This document shows, in pieces, positions 11,970 to 24,600 of a stretch of DNA of 64,000 bases. The notes beneath the pieces were generated by a model. That model did not search any database. It was not told the origin of the DNA and worked only from the letters and a program-made list of their open reading frames with translations. The position numbers and the translations under genes were made by a program. Origin of the DNA: Castanea sativa (taxonomy: Eukaryota > Streptophyta > Magnoliopsida > Fagales > Fagaceae); assembly GCF_040712315.1 (NCBI RefSeq), contig NC_134013.1, positions 82,094,001 through 82,158,000 of the forward strand, given 5' to 3'. Position 1 is the first letter of the stretch. Each line of letters opens with the position of its first letter.

Positions 11970-13971
11970 ATGAAGAAGATGAAGATGAAGATGAAAGGGG
12001 TTGTTCCTAAGGAGTCTTCTCCATATGTTGTGGGTGAAGACCCAAGAACCAGGTTGAGGCATCAGAGTCTCTTACTGGACTTTGAAGAGCTACAGAAGGT
12101 AATTTCTTTTGTGGGTTTCCATGGATTTGTAATTTCTTTTGTGGGTTTCAACAGATCTGATGTTTTGTTTGATGTTCTGGAGGTTTAGTGTTTTCTTCTT
12201 CTTCTTCTGGTTTTATGGTTCTCTTTGATTAGGCTTTTTTTTTAATGTTGTTTGGTTGCTTAGAAAATCGAGTGCTTGAAAGAGAAAATTAATATTTTGG
12301 ATCTTATTTTTGATTTTGTAGTTTTAAACTTTTGATTCCAGGAAGCAAAAGATCCTGACTAAGCAAAGCCAAAAAAATTGATTCTTTTTGTGTGTTAAAA
12401 CTATTGGTTTCAAAATTTTATTTGCTTGATTTTCTTACCCTATCCTTTGTTTAATTGCTAAGAAAATTTGATAAAGAAGAAGTGGAATTGAAGTTTTATA
12501 TAACATTTTTCCTGTTGGTATGTCTGGTTTTTTTCAAATATAATGAGCACCCATCAACATTCCTAATACAATTTTCTTTTCTCGGGTGTTCATATTGCTA
12601 TCTTCTTTGTATTCCAATCTTTCCCATCATCCTAACTGATCAAAGGGGAGGTTTTTGTTTTTAGTATTCAGTACTCACGTGAGTTCAATCTGTTATTCCC
12701 TGGCTTGGCACCTTTGTTGTTGTTGTTGCTGACTTTTTGTTCTTTTTTATTTTTGATGAATGAGTTTTGGCTGAGGGGAGGGATAGATTCTATCTTCTGG
12801 TTATTGTATTTGTTTATTGGCAGTCCTTTTACATTGATTATATGCTTTAGATTCCCGTAAAATTCTTATATGGTGTAGAAGGTTCAACTTTATTTTGTAG
12901 GTTTTTCTTTGTAGTTTCTGAGAAAATTGCCTTTGGGTTTTCCTTAAAAATTTTTTTTGCCCCTACATCTGCTTGTGTTTTCCTCTTGCTAACTTGATTA
13001 GATATTTCTTGTTGGGTTTATGAGCTCTTGGCTACTGTGAATTATGTATGGCTTTTATTTTCTTGAGATAGCCAGATATGGGGATATATATAATATTGAA
13101 GCATATTTCAGGAAACGGAAGCCATGAAGAATAAACTGCAGATGATGAAACAGAAAAAATTGACTCTCTCAACGGAAGTCCGGTATGAATTGTGCCTTTT
13201 CAAATTTGGTAAATTGGGATAATGTACAGTCATTTATCCAAGAAGGTAATAACTGGGGCCACATTTTAATATCTCTTTAATTGCAGATTTTTGAGGAAAC
13301 GATACAAATACTTGATTACAAACCAGTCTCCAAAACCACAGCCAAAGCAAGATTTTGTGCAACCACAGAAGTTTGATACACGAAATAATGGTGCTACAAA
13401 GGGAAAGAAATACAGTAAAAAAGAAGGGGCATTGCGACACCCAGTTCTAGTTTCTAATTTAAACCGAAAGGAAAGGATTTACAATGGAGGAGAAGCCACC
13501 TTGAGGAAACCTGCTTCAATTTTTGACTTAAACCAGAAGGCTAGGGCTTTCAATGGAAAGGAAGCTGCCTTACCAACTTCTGTCCCAAAATTTGACCTGA
13601 ACCAGAAGGAAAGGATCTATAGTGGAAAAGATGCCGCTAAGCGAAACAGTACTCCAGTTTTTGACTTGAACCAGATTTCGGTAACTACTTAGCAACCATT
13701 GTGAATGATTAGCTTAAGTTATAGCATTTGCTATTTCTGTGAGCTAATGGTCTCTGTTGATTTTGTTTTACTGTAGACAGAGGAAGAGGAAATACAGGCT
13801 GATTGTGAGCCATTGAGAACAGAGGAGTCAAAGAAAAGTTTGCTTAGAGGTGGAAGTGATGAGCAACTCAATGATATGAAGATATCAATTTGTAGGAATG
13901 TTGGAAGTGGGTCAAATCGAGCAGGAAAACGGAAGATTTCATGGCAAGATCAGGTGGCTTTAAGAGTTTGA
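11970..13971 (+). CDS. Plant-specific protein with repeated DLN motifs (four exons, 262 aa)
   Basis: Exons are 11970-12098, 13112-13182, 13287-13680 and 13777-13971. All introns have GT/AG ends and phases join without a stop (129+71+394+195 nt). The protein starts with a Lys/Met-rich run, then an R-T-R-L-R-H-Q-S-L-LLDFEELQK segment and a helical, lysine-rich exon 2 (ETEAMKNKLQMMKQKKLTL). From about residue 115 there are about four imperfect repeats of 25-27 residues, each around (F/S)(D/N)LNQK-x-R-(I/A)-(Y/F)-x-G-(K/G)-(E/D)-A. The C-terminus is basic and ends GKRKISWQDQVALRV. I recall uncharacterised plant proteins with this ending but no established function. DLN cores resemble the DLNxxP type of EAR repression motif, which could suggest a nuclear regulatory role, though the Pro position is not conserved. 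Basic clusters would fit nuclear import. A 3' untranslated region probably extends to about 14.2 kb. Confidence 0.85.
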
Positions 13972-14909
13972 GATGTTTCTTCAATTGCAATTGAAGATCC
14001 TATACTTTCTTGGGGGTAAAAAAGAAAATGTTGCCATATCTTGTTGTGTACTTAAAAATCTTATTTTTTCTTTTGTAGTTTTGTTGGGGTTCTTCCCTCC
14101 AGTGTAAAGTCGAAATAGTTTTATATATATTGAACGTATAGATGAAACAATGGAATTTGATGCTCAGGAATCAAATAGGTGTTGATATATCTTTGAAACA
14201 TCTCTTTTATGATTCTTTTCCTCCAATTAGTTTATGAATGCATGTGGCTTCAAAAAGGAACTTGCAACTCTATTCATTCTGAGAGGGTGGGCTTTGGGTA
14301 TTTGCAGCTGCTCTCAGGTCTCAACATCCATGTCACAACAAATAATAATATGACGTGAAACCTGGACAGAATTTCTTAGGTGTTGTATTGTAGGTTGCTG
14401 TATTGTAGGTTCTTAATTAAATTCATCGATGTGACTACATTGGCTAATGTATTAGGAAAGATGTTTTCCTCACCAACAACAATAATTAAATTCAAGTCGT
14501 AAGGTTGAATTTAATTGTGAAACTTAAGGGGTAACATATTAGAAAAAGTTTTATCCATTTATGTTGAAACAATGTCTACACCCTTTGTTTAACCTCCGTA
14601 ATCATGATCATGTAACATGAATATTCTCTCCTTTGCTGTTAAAATACAACTATAATTTTGTGTTGACTGAGGGGTATTTCTTTTTTATTCTATCTAAAAC
14701 ATAAAACCCCTCTGCCAATTATGGCTGTGACAAAATAATCTCTTACCTCCCCAAGAAACAAAGATGATTAATTTGGGCTTGGGTGGGAACTGCTACATTT
14801 TTTTTTTTTTTTTTGGGCTGTTACATTTCCAACTATTTCTGGAGTATCCTAGTAGTATTGTATAAAGTAATTGATATTGTTAGTCGTCGGTTTGAAAGGA
14901 AGGAAAGCA

Positions 14910-15223
14910 ATGGCCACTAAGCAGATGAATGTTTGTTTTCTTGGTGGAAACAAATGGAGTAATAATGTTTTCTTGGTGGAAACAAATGGAGTAATAATGT
15001 TGCTTCTTCTTATTCTTTGGCTACTCCTAGTAACGTTGTTTTCAGCTTACGTAGGGAACTACCACTGTTATGTTACTTCGCTGTTAAGCGATTGGAAATT
15101 GTTTTGTGGAAAAAGGATGGGAAAGCAAAGGCCACTACAACCAGGTCGACGTTATTAAGTCTTGCGGTGGAAAATGAATCGGGGAATATTAATATTGGTA
15201 GTTATGGTTCAATTGATATCTAA
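14910..15223 (+). pseudogene. Unrecognised frame broken by a 32-bp tandem duplication
   Basis: A frame from the ATG at 14910 (MATKQMNVCFLGGNKW...) is interrupted by a 32-bp direct repeat: 14935-14966 is repeated exactly at 14967-14998. Since 32 is not a multiple of three, the repeat shifts the frame. With a single copy the frame would run on to the TAA at 15221. I do not recognise the product, and the open frame may be fortuitous. Confidence 0.3.
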
Positions 15224-15649
15224 CTTATCAATAACAGTTGACGCTGTAGATTGTAATCGATATATACAGTATACTAAAAGCAGTGTTAATGATGATTTTT
15301 ATAAGTTAATGATGATTTTTATAAGAAAATAAAGTTACTTTAATCACAATTTCATGCTTATAAAATTTGTTAGGTTAGTATATTATTATGTGTCTATTTA
15401 ATATCAACTTATAAGCTCGGTTTTTTATTTTTTTTAGTCTTTTTAGGTTATTTTTATTTTTATTTTTTAACTTTTACGTACAATTTTCTAAAATCTCACT
15501 TTTTTTTTTTTATAGCATTTTTTCACTTTTTCAAATTTTTTTTTTTAAAATACAAGCATACCTTAGCAAACAGATTTTAGCAAAAATTTAAATAAACTAT
15601 CCCAAACGGACACCCATATGAACTTACAGCAGAGGTAATGAACCACCCT

Positions 15650-15680
<31 letters not shown>

Positions 15681-16848
15681 GTCCTTCTAATTTTGCAAAA
15701 AGACCCCAAACCTATCTCTTGTGATCCTATTTGCAGTCTAATGATAATGATATGTCATATGGGGCCAAGTAATATTTACTTTGTGCCATTAAGAAATTGA
15801 TGAACTTTGACAAGTCACATTAGTGGCCTTGACTATAGTGGACAGAAGACTTCACAACATCCTCATTGCCGGCAACTAAATTCAGCTCTGTCTATTGGGA
15901 AATACATTATTAACCAAAAAAAATCCAAGTTTACAGCCTCATAACGTTGAGCAGCTAATTGTAAACAAACAAAAAGACTAACCAGAAAACAATTAGGACT
16001 TTTTCATTACAAAACAACTGTAGGGCTATAACATTTTTCATAACTGTTTTCCATGCAATTATGTGTAAAGAAAGTGGCATTAATGATAGACTTAAGCCAA
16101 AGTAATGTTCCAATTACAATAGGTCATGTCAATAATGGTGAAAAATGTTATATCCCTAGCATTACTTTTGTCTATTTTATGCATTCGGATCCCTGATCCC
16201 ACAGGTTGGCTACCAATTGAAGCAAGCTTGTCAGCAAATCAACTAGCCTGATTTTAGAGTAATATCCTACAATCCCCTCCAGTCAAAGTAATATCCTACC
16301 AAGTATTGTAACAAGTAGTACAGTAATGAGGAATTGACGCGGAGATAGAAGGAATTTATAAACTACAATTGAATCAACTACCAATATGAAGTTGAAGTCT
16401 GCAAAACCTAATAACGATGCTAATCTGAGAGCTTCGGGAACCGCCTACAATTCAACTAGGCAATTGGAAGTAAATACAACTTTAAATTAAAAACTCACCA
16501 GCCAGGTGCCATTGGGATCACATATAATACCTCTTGCTCTAGACAAGCCTGAATTACCTTTAGAGCCATCATATATGCTTAACTTGACCTGAACAAATTC
16601 TGGAGGGGTCCATGAAATCTAAGTAGGAATTTGACTTACTAAGAGAGTAGAGAGAGTCAGAAACAATGTAATCATCATTTAGTCTGTCAGGTTAACAAAT
16701 GACAGTTGTCCTAAATGGAAACTGACCAAACTTAGGGACTACCAAATAAAATACAGGGTCTAAATAGAACAGTCATATTTTTCACAAGTTAAACAGACAA
16801 CCATAGTCGCAACCCCAAACCTGAATCTCATACTGGATATGAACCTGA
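15224..16848. other. Intergenic stretch downstream of zinc-finger gene A
   Basis: No gene is seen. It contains long T runs (about 15650-15680), a short direct repeat (gttaatgatgatttttataag twice near 15286-15323) and AT-rich sequence. The part nearest 16849 should hold the 3' untranslated region of the minus-strand zinc-finger gene. Confidence 0.5.
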
Positions 16849-18624
16849 TTAATCTGCATCTACAATAACAATTACAGGTGTCTTCTTAATTGCTTCTTTG
16901 GCCATAACATCTGCTACACCTTTTGCCTTTTGAGTAGCATTTGACTGACTTGTTTTTTCAGCTACCAAATTTGTATCTTGTGCCTTTTGAGCAGAGCCAG
17001 ATGATGATGTACTGACAACTCCAACTTTTTGACCACGTTTCTGAAGCCGAGCCCGGTGCTTCTTCCCCTTTATATGAGTCTCCATCACTACTCGAGAGTA
17101 AGCACCTTTTTGACACATTTCACACCAAAACTTAAACATCTTGTCCCTTTCAAACCCTTCTGTTTTGGCAGATCCCTGCTCTGCTTTTGTGCTGTTTGTC
17201 TTCTCAGAATCTTCTGCAGTTTGATTTTCTGCCAGTGTAACTCGCTGATTTTTACTCTTCAAAGATCCTGTCATCTCCATTTTCTGGCCTGAACCACCCC
17301 CAGTTTCATTCTGCTTAAGTGATTTCCCTACTAATTTTGCTTCCTGTCCTGAGGACCCAAAATCAGTGCTCTCTATAAGCTTTGAAGGCATTGTAGTTTT
17401 TTTTGTTGATGGTGTAGAGCTGGTACTCCTGCCCGTTCTCTGAGCTCTAAGCCCTGCTTCCTTGGCCTTGTGCTTCCTACCTTGAAGGTGCTCATTCAAA
17501 GCTCTCTCACTTAAGGCACAAACCTGACAGATAGCACAACTCCACTCCTCCTTGGGTCGCTTCTTTAAACCAAAAGGTGGGAGCTCACTAGTGCCCCCTG
17601 CAGATGCTGTTTCAGCTTTCCGCTTTGCTCCAGAAATATTTGGAGTCGGCTTAGCCTGCAATAGAATACTCAAACACAATACATAAGAGGAAACTCTTGT
17701 ATATAATCACCTGGTGAATAGTGAAACCTCAAGCATCATTTCTCATGTAAATCCCACCCTCCACATTTAACAGTATAGGATAAATCTAACTTCCAATTAC
17801 CTTATTTTAAGCAATTTAACAAGAAATAGAATGTTTTGGAAATTTGACCAGATCTGAACATTGGAAAGGAGAACTAAGGATTTAGCATGAAGTATTTTTT
17901 ATTATAGAGTTGGGGAATGTTGCTATATGTCATTTCTCAAGGGGGAAATCCAGGTCCTACCCATAACACTTTCATCAACCACACCCAATTCAACATTAAC
18001 CAAGCCTTAGTCCCAAAATTTTGGGACCGGCTATGAATTCTCTACAGACTAGTCAAGATCAGCCACGTGTATTGTTTTCAGCCATTCTATTCTATTTTGG
18101 AGTTATTCTATCTATTACTTCCTTAATTGATACGTCATTTTCACTCACTTTAACGAAACTTTTGGTATTTCAATAACAATTTCGTTCCCTCAACTTAAAT
18201 TAACTTACTCTTTATCATTGTCACATTAATCACTCTCCCCTAAACATAACCAAACTATCTCAAGCGACTCTCCCTTAACAAGGGACTCCCTATCTTCAAC
18301 ATTGTGTTTGAATGAAGAAATTGTCAAATAAACAAAATTTTACAAATGACAGGGTTTACATCTCCATCATTTACAAATTTCATTATTTGGATGTAATGTG
18401 AGACTAATACTTCATATACTACAGAGACATTGCTTTGCACATGCCATCATTTTGCATAAACCACCATAAAGGAACAAAACCAAATCGTCTTTGATCAGAT
18501 TTAAACCCATCATTTTTACAACCCTTCTCTCATGGTTGTGCTCCAATCTGTTCTGCACTAGATCTTCCTTCTCCCCCTTCCTCTTTTTCTAATCTTCTCT
18601 CTCACTTGACTTCCATGGCCAAAA

Positions 18625-18657
<33 letters not shown>

Positions 18658-21600
18658 TACTTGATTGATGGTGGTGGCACAGGGTGGTTTGGCAGTAGCT
18701 CTTGGCTATAGCTGTAAGTAGGTTCGGGTTGGGGAGGGCTTATTCTAGGATTTGGGCTTTCACAACCACATTCAACGGTCATGGGTGATGGTTTTGCAAT
18801 GGGTTCTGTTAAGGAAACTTACAAAAGTCAGTAATATGCCGGAGGCAGCGGTTTTGATTTGTTCCTTGAACAATCATGGTTTTACCGTTGTGGGTGTTTA
18901 GGATGGGATTTGCCTGATTGAGGTGGAATTTGTGGTTGGGATTTTGGCCTTACAAATTTTGGCCAAAGTTTTTAGGAAATTTTAATTTTCCACCTTTACA
19001 GCCAATCTCAGAATTTAAAATGCTGGCTTAACCTCAAATTCTAGGCTTCTAGCTACAAATACCTTGCCCAAACACATCGTAAGTGGATTTCCTCATTTTG
19101 AATGGTATGTTTTCTTTTATTTACTTATCATCTGAACACTTTCAATTCAGCTACACTCATTTTATGAATATGTTACTTCTTAACAACCAACATTCAATAC
19201 ACTTGAGCATAGCTTATCTAGATTCTAGTAACATTCTTATAAAAATTTTCTAACTTAATATTTTTTACTACACAATACTCCCTATATGCTTCTCTACTTC
19301 ATCCACCTTGCTGTTATTCTATAATTCACATTTTCTTAAATCCCTGTATCTTTATAAATTATTTATCCAAGATATCAAAATCTTTCGCTCTTAGGTATCT
19401 CTTGGCCATATTAATCAAAAGTCCAGGTACACCGAGGGTGTACATGGATAACAGTGCATCAAACACATAAATTACGACGATCAAGCATTTCTAAAAAATT
19501 AGAACTAGGAAAGAGATTAAAGGAAGAACTTCACTCCAGCAAGGTGTGAAGAAGAAGAGATTTAAATTATGAAATAGACCATTCCTTCCCTTCGAAACAT
19601 CTTGAGTTTTGTTTTCACCAAATACACCATAGGACACAATGTGGGACAACCCTCCATAAATCAATGCTCCGAAATTCCAAAGTGTCTCACCAGAATTCTA
19701 ACTTGACAATAATTCCACATCTAGTTTGATGCACAAACTATATCATTTACAAAGGGCATATACACCAAGTGACTTCCTCTTGAATTGACTCAGTGAGCTT
19801 ATCCATCACTAATGCAAAGAAATATTGACTTAATGATGATTCTTGGTGCAAACCTAAAGTCATAGGAAACTCATTTGCTATGAGCACGGGTGCGTTTCGG
19901 GATTCAGGTGCGGGTGCGGGAGCGGGAGCGGGAGCGGGAGCGGGTGCAGGACTCGGCAATTTTTGAAAAAGTAGGGTGCGGGTGCGGCGATTAAAAAATT
20001 ATTAAAAATATTTTTATTTATATTTTTAATATATTGCTAAACATACTTTTTTCACATTATATAAACATATACCAAATTTAAGAGCAATAGTAAATAATAA
20101 CTAGAATACAGAGAATGGAAGAGAGCTTAGCTGAAGAGTGAAGGCAGAGAGGCGCAAGAAAAATGAAGAGGGAGAGGGCTGGGTCTTGGTTTTTTTCCAA
20201 ACGGTGCGTTCGCACTCTTTTTTTTTTTTTTCCAGCCAAGTTAAACGGTGCGTTTCGCACCTGTTGTTTTTTTTTTTTTTTTTTGAATTTCGGCTGGTAT
20301 CGGTGTTGCGCCCAATATAGACCGATTCTGGCCGAATCGGCGCGTATCGCGCCGAAAATAATATTTTTTTAATGTTCGACGCGGCACGGACGCGCAGGCA
20401 GCGGAGTCGCCTGCGCGTCCCCGTGTCGCGCCACGTTGGACGCGGGTGCGGCAGCCCAAACGCCGCACCCGTGCTTCCCAGCTCATTTGTGATGCCTCCT
20501 TTTGTTACCACACAAGTTACAGCTACGTCATACATATTCTTAATCAACTTAATACATAAAGATCTTTACTTTTTATATTTTTCCATTAGGAGTCTAAATA
20601 TGAAAATTGCTTCCGTGGTAGATAGCCCTAGTATTAAACCAAATTAATTCTCCGTTGTTCAATGTCTTAACCTATATTCAATCACTATCCCAAATTTTTA
20701 TAATGTAACTCATTAGTTTAATTCCTCAGTAATTTGCAAGTTTTGAATATCTTCCTTGCTCTCGTAAATAGGTATTAGACTACTTTGCCTCCACTCACAA
20801 GGCATTTTTGTTTACACATAAGATCTCATTGAAATTGTTTGTCAATTAGCATACATCCAAGCATTTCCAATCTTTAATAAAATTTCATATGGTCCCATGA
20901 CCTTTCATATTTTCATTCTCCTCAATGCGTCCTTTACTTGCTCATCAAAATTCTTTGAACAAACCTATGATTCATATCCTCAATTGGGTTACTCAATTCG
21001 CGCTAATCTTTTGTATTGCTTCCATTAAAAAGTTTATTACTATACTCTTTTTAAAAAGCTCTTTAATGCAATTGAAACCGTTCAAGTCTCTTCTTTTCAT
21101 TTCCCTTGTTTTAGCATGGTTATAAATGTTCTTTTCTTCATCATTCATCCCCAACTTGCTATACAACTTACTATATAATTTGCTTAGCCTCTTGGACAAC
21201 TTTTTATGCTTTACTCTTCACCACTATATTATTTTCACAACCCAAATTTTCTCTACATCTAGGAAGGCTTCCATAACTCCTTTTTAATCTAATTGGTGCT
21301 TGAACCTCCTTACTCCACCCCAAAGTCTCCTTAGTTGATCGCCCAAATCCTTTAGATTCTCCAAAAATTTCTTTAGCCACCCCTTTAATACAATTAGACA
21401 TGTCATTCCATCTTATCATCATCTTTGTCTAAATTCCACTTTCCTTCTTTGATCATTTTATCTTTAAACACATTTTATTTCTTCCCCTTCAAACCCCACC
21501 ATCTCATCTTTGGGGTTCTTTGTCTTTTCCTTCTTCTAATGCAAATATTACCACCAACCTATGGTATCTATTCTGGTATACCTTACAATCGTTACAACAT

Positions 21601-24600
21601 CTACTACAACATCAATCCTTAGTTCCAAATTTTTGGAGTTGGCTATGGGACTAAGCCTTAAACCTAAACCATTACAACATCTCAAGATGAAATTTATTTG
21701 ACTAATGATTGTCCCGCTTTTGAAGATAATTAAGTGTGATTCCCTCTTCCTGAACCAAGTGTTAGTCAATATCCAATCAAACTCTGTTACAAAAATATTT
21801 AGGTCTCCTCCAATAAAAATCTTTTTCACATTTGGTAACCCTTAAATCAATTCATCCATATCCTCCCCAAATTTTTGCTTTATGTATTCTTCCAATCTTA
21901 TTTGAGGAGCATAAGCACTAATTAGGTTAATGGTCTCTTCTCCTAGGATAAGTTTTATTAACATAATTCTATCTCTTATCTCCTAACCTCAACAAGTTCT
22001 TTTTTAAGACTTTTACCTATGATTATATATACCACATTTTCAACCTTATCTTGTACGTTCACAAAATCTGTAGATTTCTCACCTACCCATTCAATCTCCA
22101 AAAGACATTATATTTCTTCTCCAACTAGTCATTGTATATACTATTTCCATTAGTTTCCCTTATAAAAGACCCTATATTCTAAGGCTATGGTTGGCTGGGA
22201 GAATGGAAAATGTTAGGAGGATAGAAAAGTGAAAGAATAAAAAATATTTGTGTTTGGTAGAGAAGATGGATAAGTTGAAGGATTGAGAGTAAATTACTAT
22301 TATGCCTTCATTATAAAAAGTAGAAGGATGGAAAGTGGGGATAATTTTCCATTTTTCTTCTCAACAACATTTTCCTAGCTCTTTTTCCCCCAATTTGGAA
22401 GGAAAAAAACAGATGAGCCTAGGTGGAAAAATCCATCCACCCCATTTTCTTTCCTCTCCTTTTTTCACTCCAACCAAACAATAGAAAATCACATTTTTAT
22501 CTCCTTTTTCCTTCCCCCTTTATCCATCCTCCCCCTTTTCACCCCAACCAAACATAGCATAAGTGCATACATCCTATTTTCTTGGACTAAATTATTTACC
22601 CGCATCTGTTCATCAACGTGCGGTCACTTTTGACCCATCTTTTACTAACTACATCCGGGGTTCAGTAAATGACGCCCTAACATGTATCTGTAATGCATTC
22701 ATAATAGAGTGACTATATTTAATGATGAACATCAACCTAAGGCAACCTATATCCATTTTAAAGCTTAAGACCAGTTGTGAACCAAATATATGACACAAAA
22801 CACATACATAGACAGTGTTATCACCTACAAAAAATAACAGGTAAAAGTAGATTTCACAGATTTTATTCTAGAAAATATGCTCATTGACTGCCTACATTTA
22901 AAACAAAGGAGTGCATTTGAGGGATTGCTTGGAAAAAGAATATGGAAAATGTCAATGACTCTGACAGTGGGTTCCTCTAACATCTAGCACTATAACTGTG
23001 TCAGGCCTAAAATGACAACAGATAATTTTCATTAATCACTTCCATGTACTTCGAAGCAAATAAGGTAAAAGTTTCATCAAAATCAACTAGTAATGTCATA
23101 AAGTGAATTCAAATCAAATTGTGATTCAAGTTGTAGTTAGGAGGATACTTTAAAATGTTCAATCTATTAAAATAGGACATTAGATGCACATAAAAATAGA
23201 TTGTTGACTGTTTAAATTCATACAATTACCCTAAAATTTAAAATAAGCCTTAAGATTTATTAGGTTATACCATATCTTGTTCATTTCATAATCTATGGAG
23301 CCTGAAAATGTCACTCACATGTGGAATTTGACGCATGACACACATAAGCAAATTAATTTTTTTAGAAATTTTTTTTTTTTAATAAGCAAGCGCGCACGCG
23401 CACACACACGCATACATACATACATACATACATACATGTATGTATGTGTGCATTTTTATAAGTAGACACTCATATATGAATTGATAAGATAGGGGATTAA
23501 TTACACGACAATGAATAAGTTACACTTCCTCAAATTAACTTCTTAGGAAAAATTTGTAAAATAATACTTTTTTAATATTAATTACTTAAATTGCCATTGT
23601 TTTGAAGTTATTTGGGGATTTAGCCTTTTTCCTAAAATCATGTTTGAAAACACAATTTCACAGCTGATCCAATTGAGGATAATTTTAAGTGAAAATGTGT
23701 TTTGAAAACATGATTTTATAAATTTTTTAAAAAAAACTACGTCCCCAAATAACTTCAAAGCAGTGTTAATTTAGATAATTATTATTAAAATAATATTATT
23801 TTACAAATTTCGACTAACCTATTACATATACAAAACAAAACAAAAAGGAAAAAAAAGAAAAAAAAAAAAGAAGAAGCAATTACATTTATCCATACTTCTT
23901 GTTAACATAGGATTGGAGGGTGTCAATTTTTTTGACAGCATTAAGGATTTCTTGTTTTGATAAGTAATAAGTTTTATTGATATAAAAAATGAATACCCTA
24001 GTACACAAGGAGTGTACAAGGGGTCAACAAATCAAATACAAAAATTGCAAGAATCTAGTAAATCAATAAAAGAAGGAATTCAAATCATAAATCTTAAGAT
24101 CTTTGAGACAATCGTAGACTTCTATCAGAAAGGATTCATGACTAAGATTCTTCCCATCCGACTTGCACGTGTTAAGCATGCAGCCAGCGCTCATCCTGAG
24201 CCAAAGGGTTCATGACTAAGATTCTAATCATTTTGGTTAAGTTATTTGATTCAATTTGTAAATCATAGGATTTTGACAACTATAATTTATAATCATATTT
24301 GTCAAAATCTTATGATTTGCAAAAAGAATTCTTTCAACTTTAGCCAAAATAATTTGAACAACAGTTATAAATCCGTCGTAGGAGAATCCTTCAGTTTTCT
24401 CTTTGAACTTAAGATAACTTGAATTTTGAATACCATTAAAGTCTTTTTTTTATATATATAAATTTTAAAAAGACAAAATTGCAGTTTCTACCTTTCTGTT
24501 TATTAGGGAGGCTGAAAAGGTGAAATGATGGAAAAGACAGAAAAGATAGAAAGAAGGGTGGGTGGAGTAGATACCAATTTTTCATTTTATGTGTTTGGTA

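Noticed and set aside
19747..19959. Frame with (PA)n start on the minus strand
   Set aside because: The Pro-Ala run is the GCGGGA repeat at the end of a hAT-like element; the rest is a reverse-transcriptase remnant of an RTE LINE.
20101..20547. 148-codon minus-strand frame
   Set aside because: Crosses the border of a hAT-like insertion and its flanking LINE sequence, so it cannot be an inherited gene.
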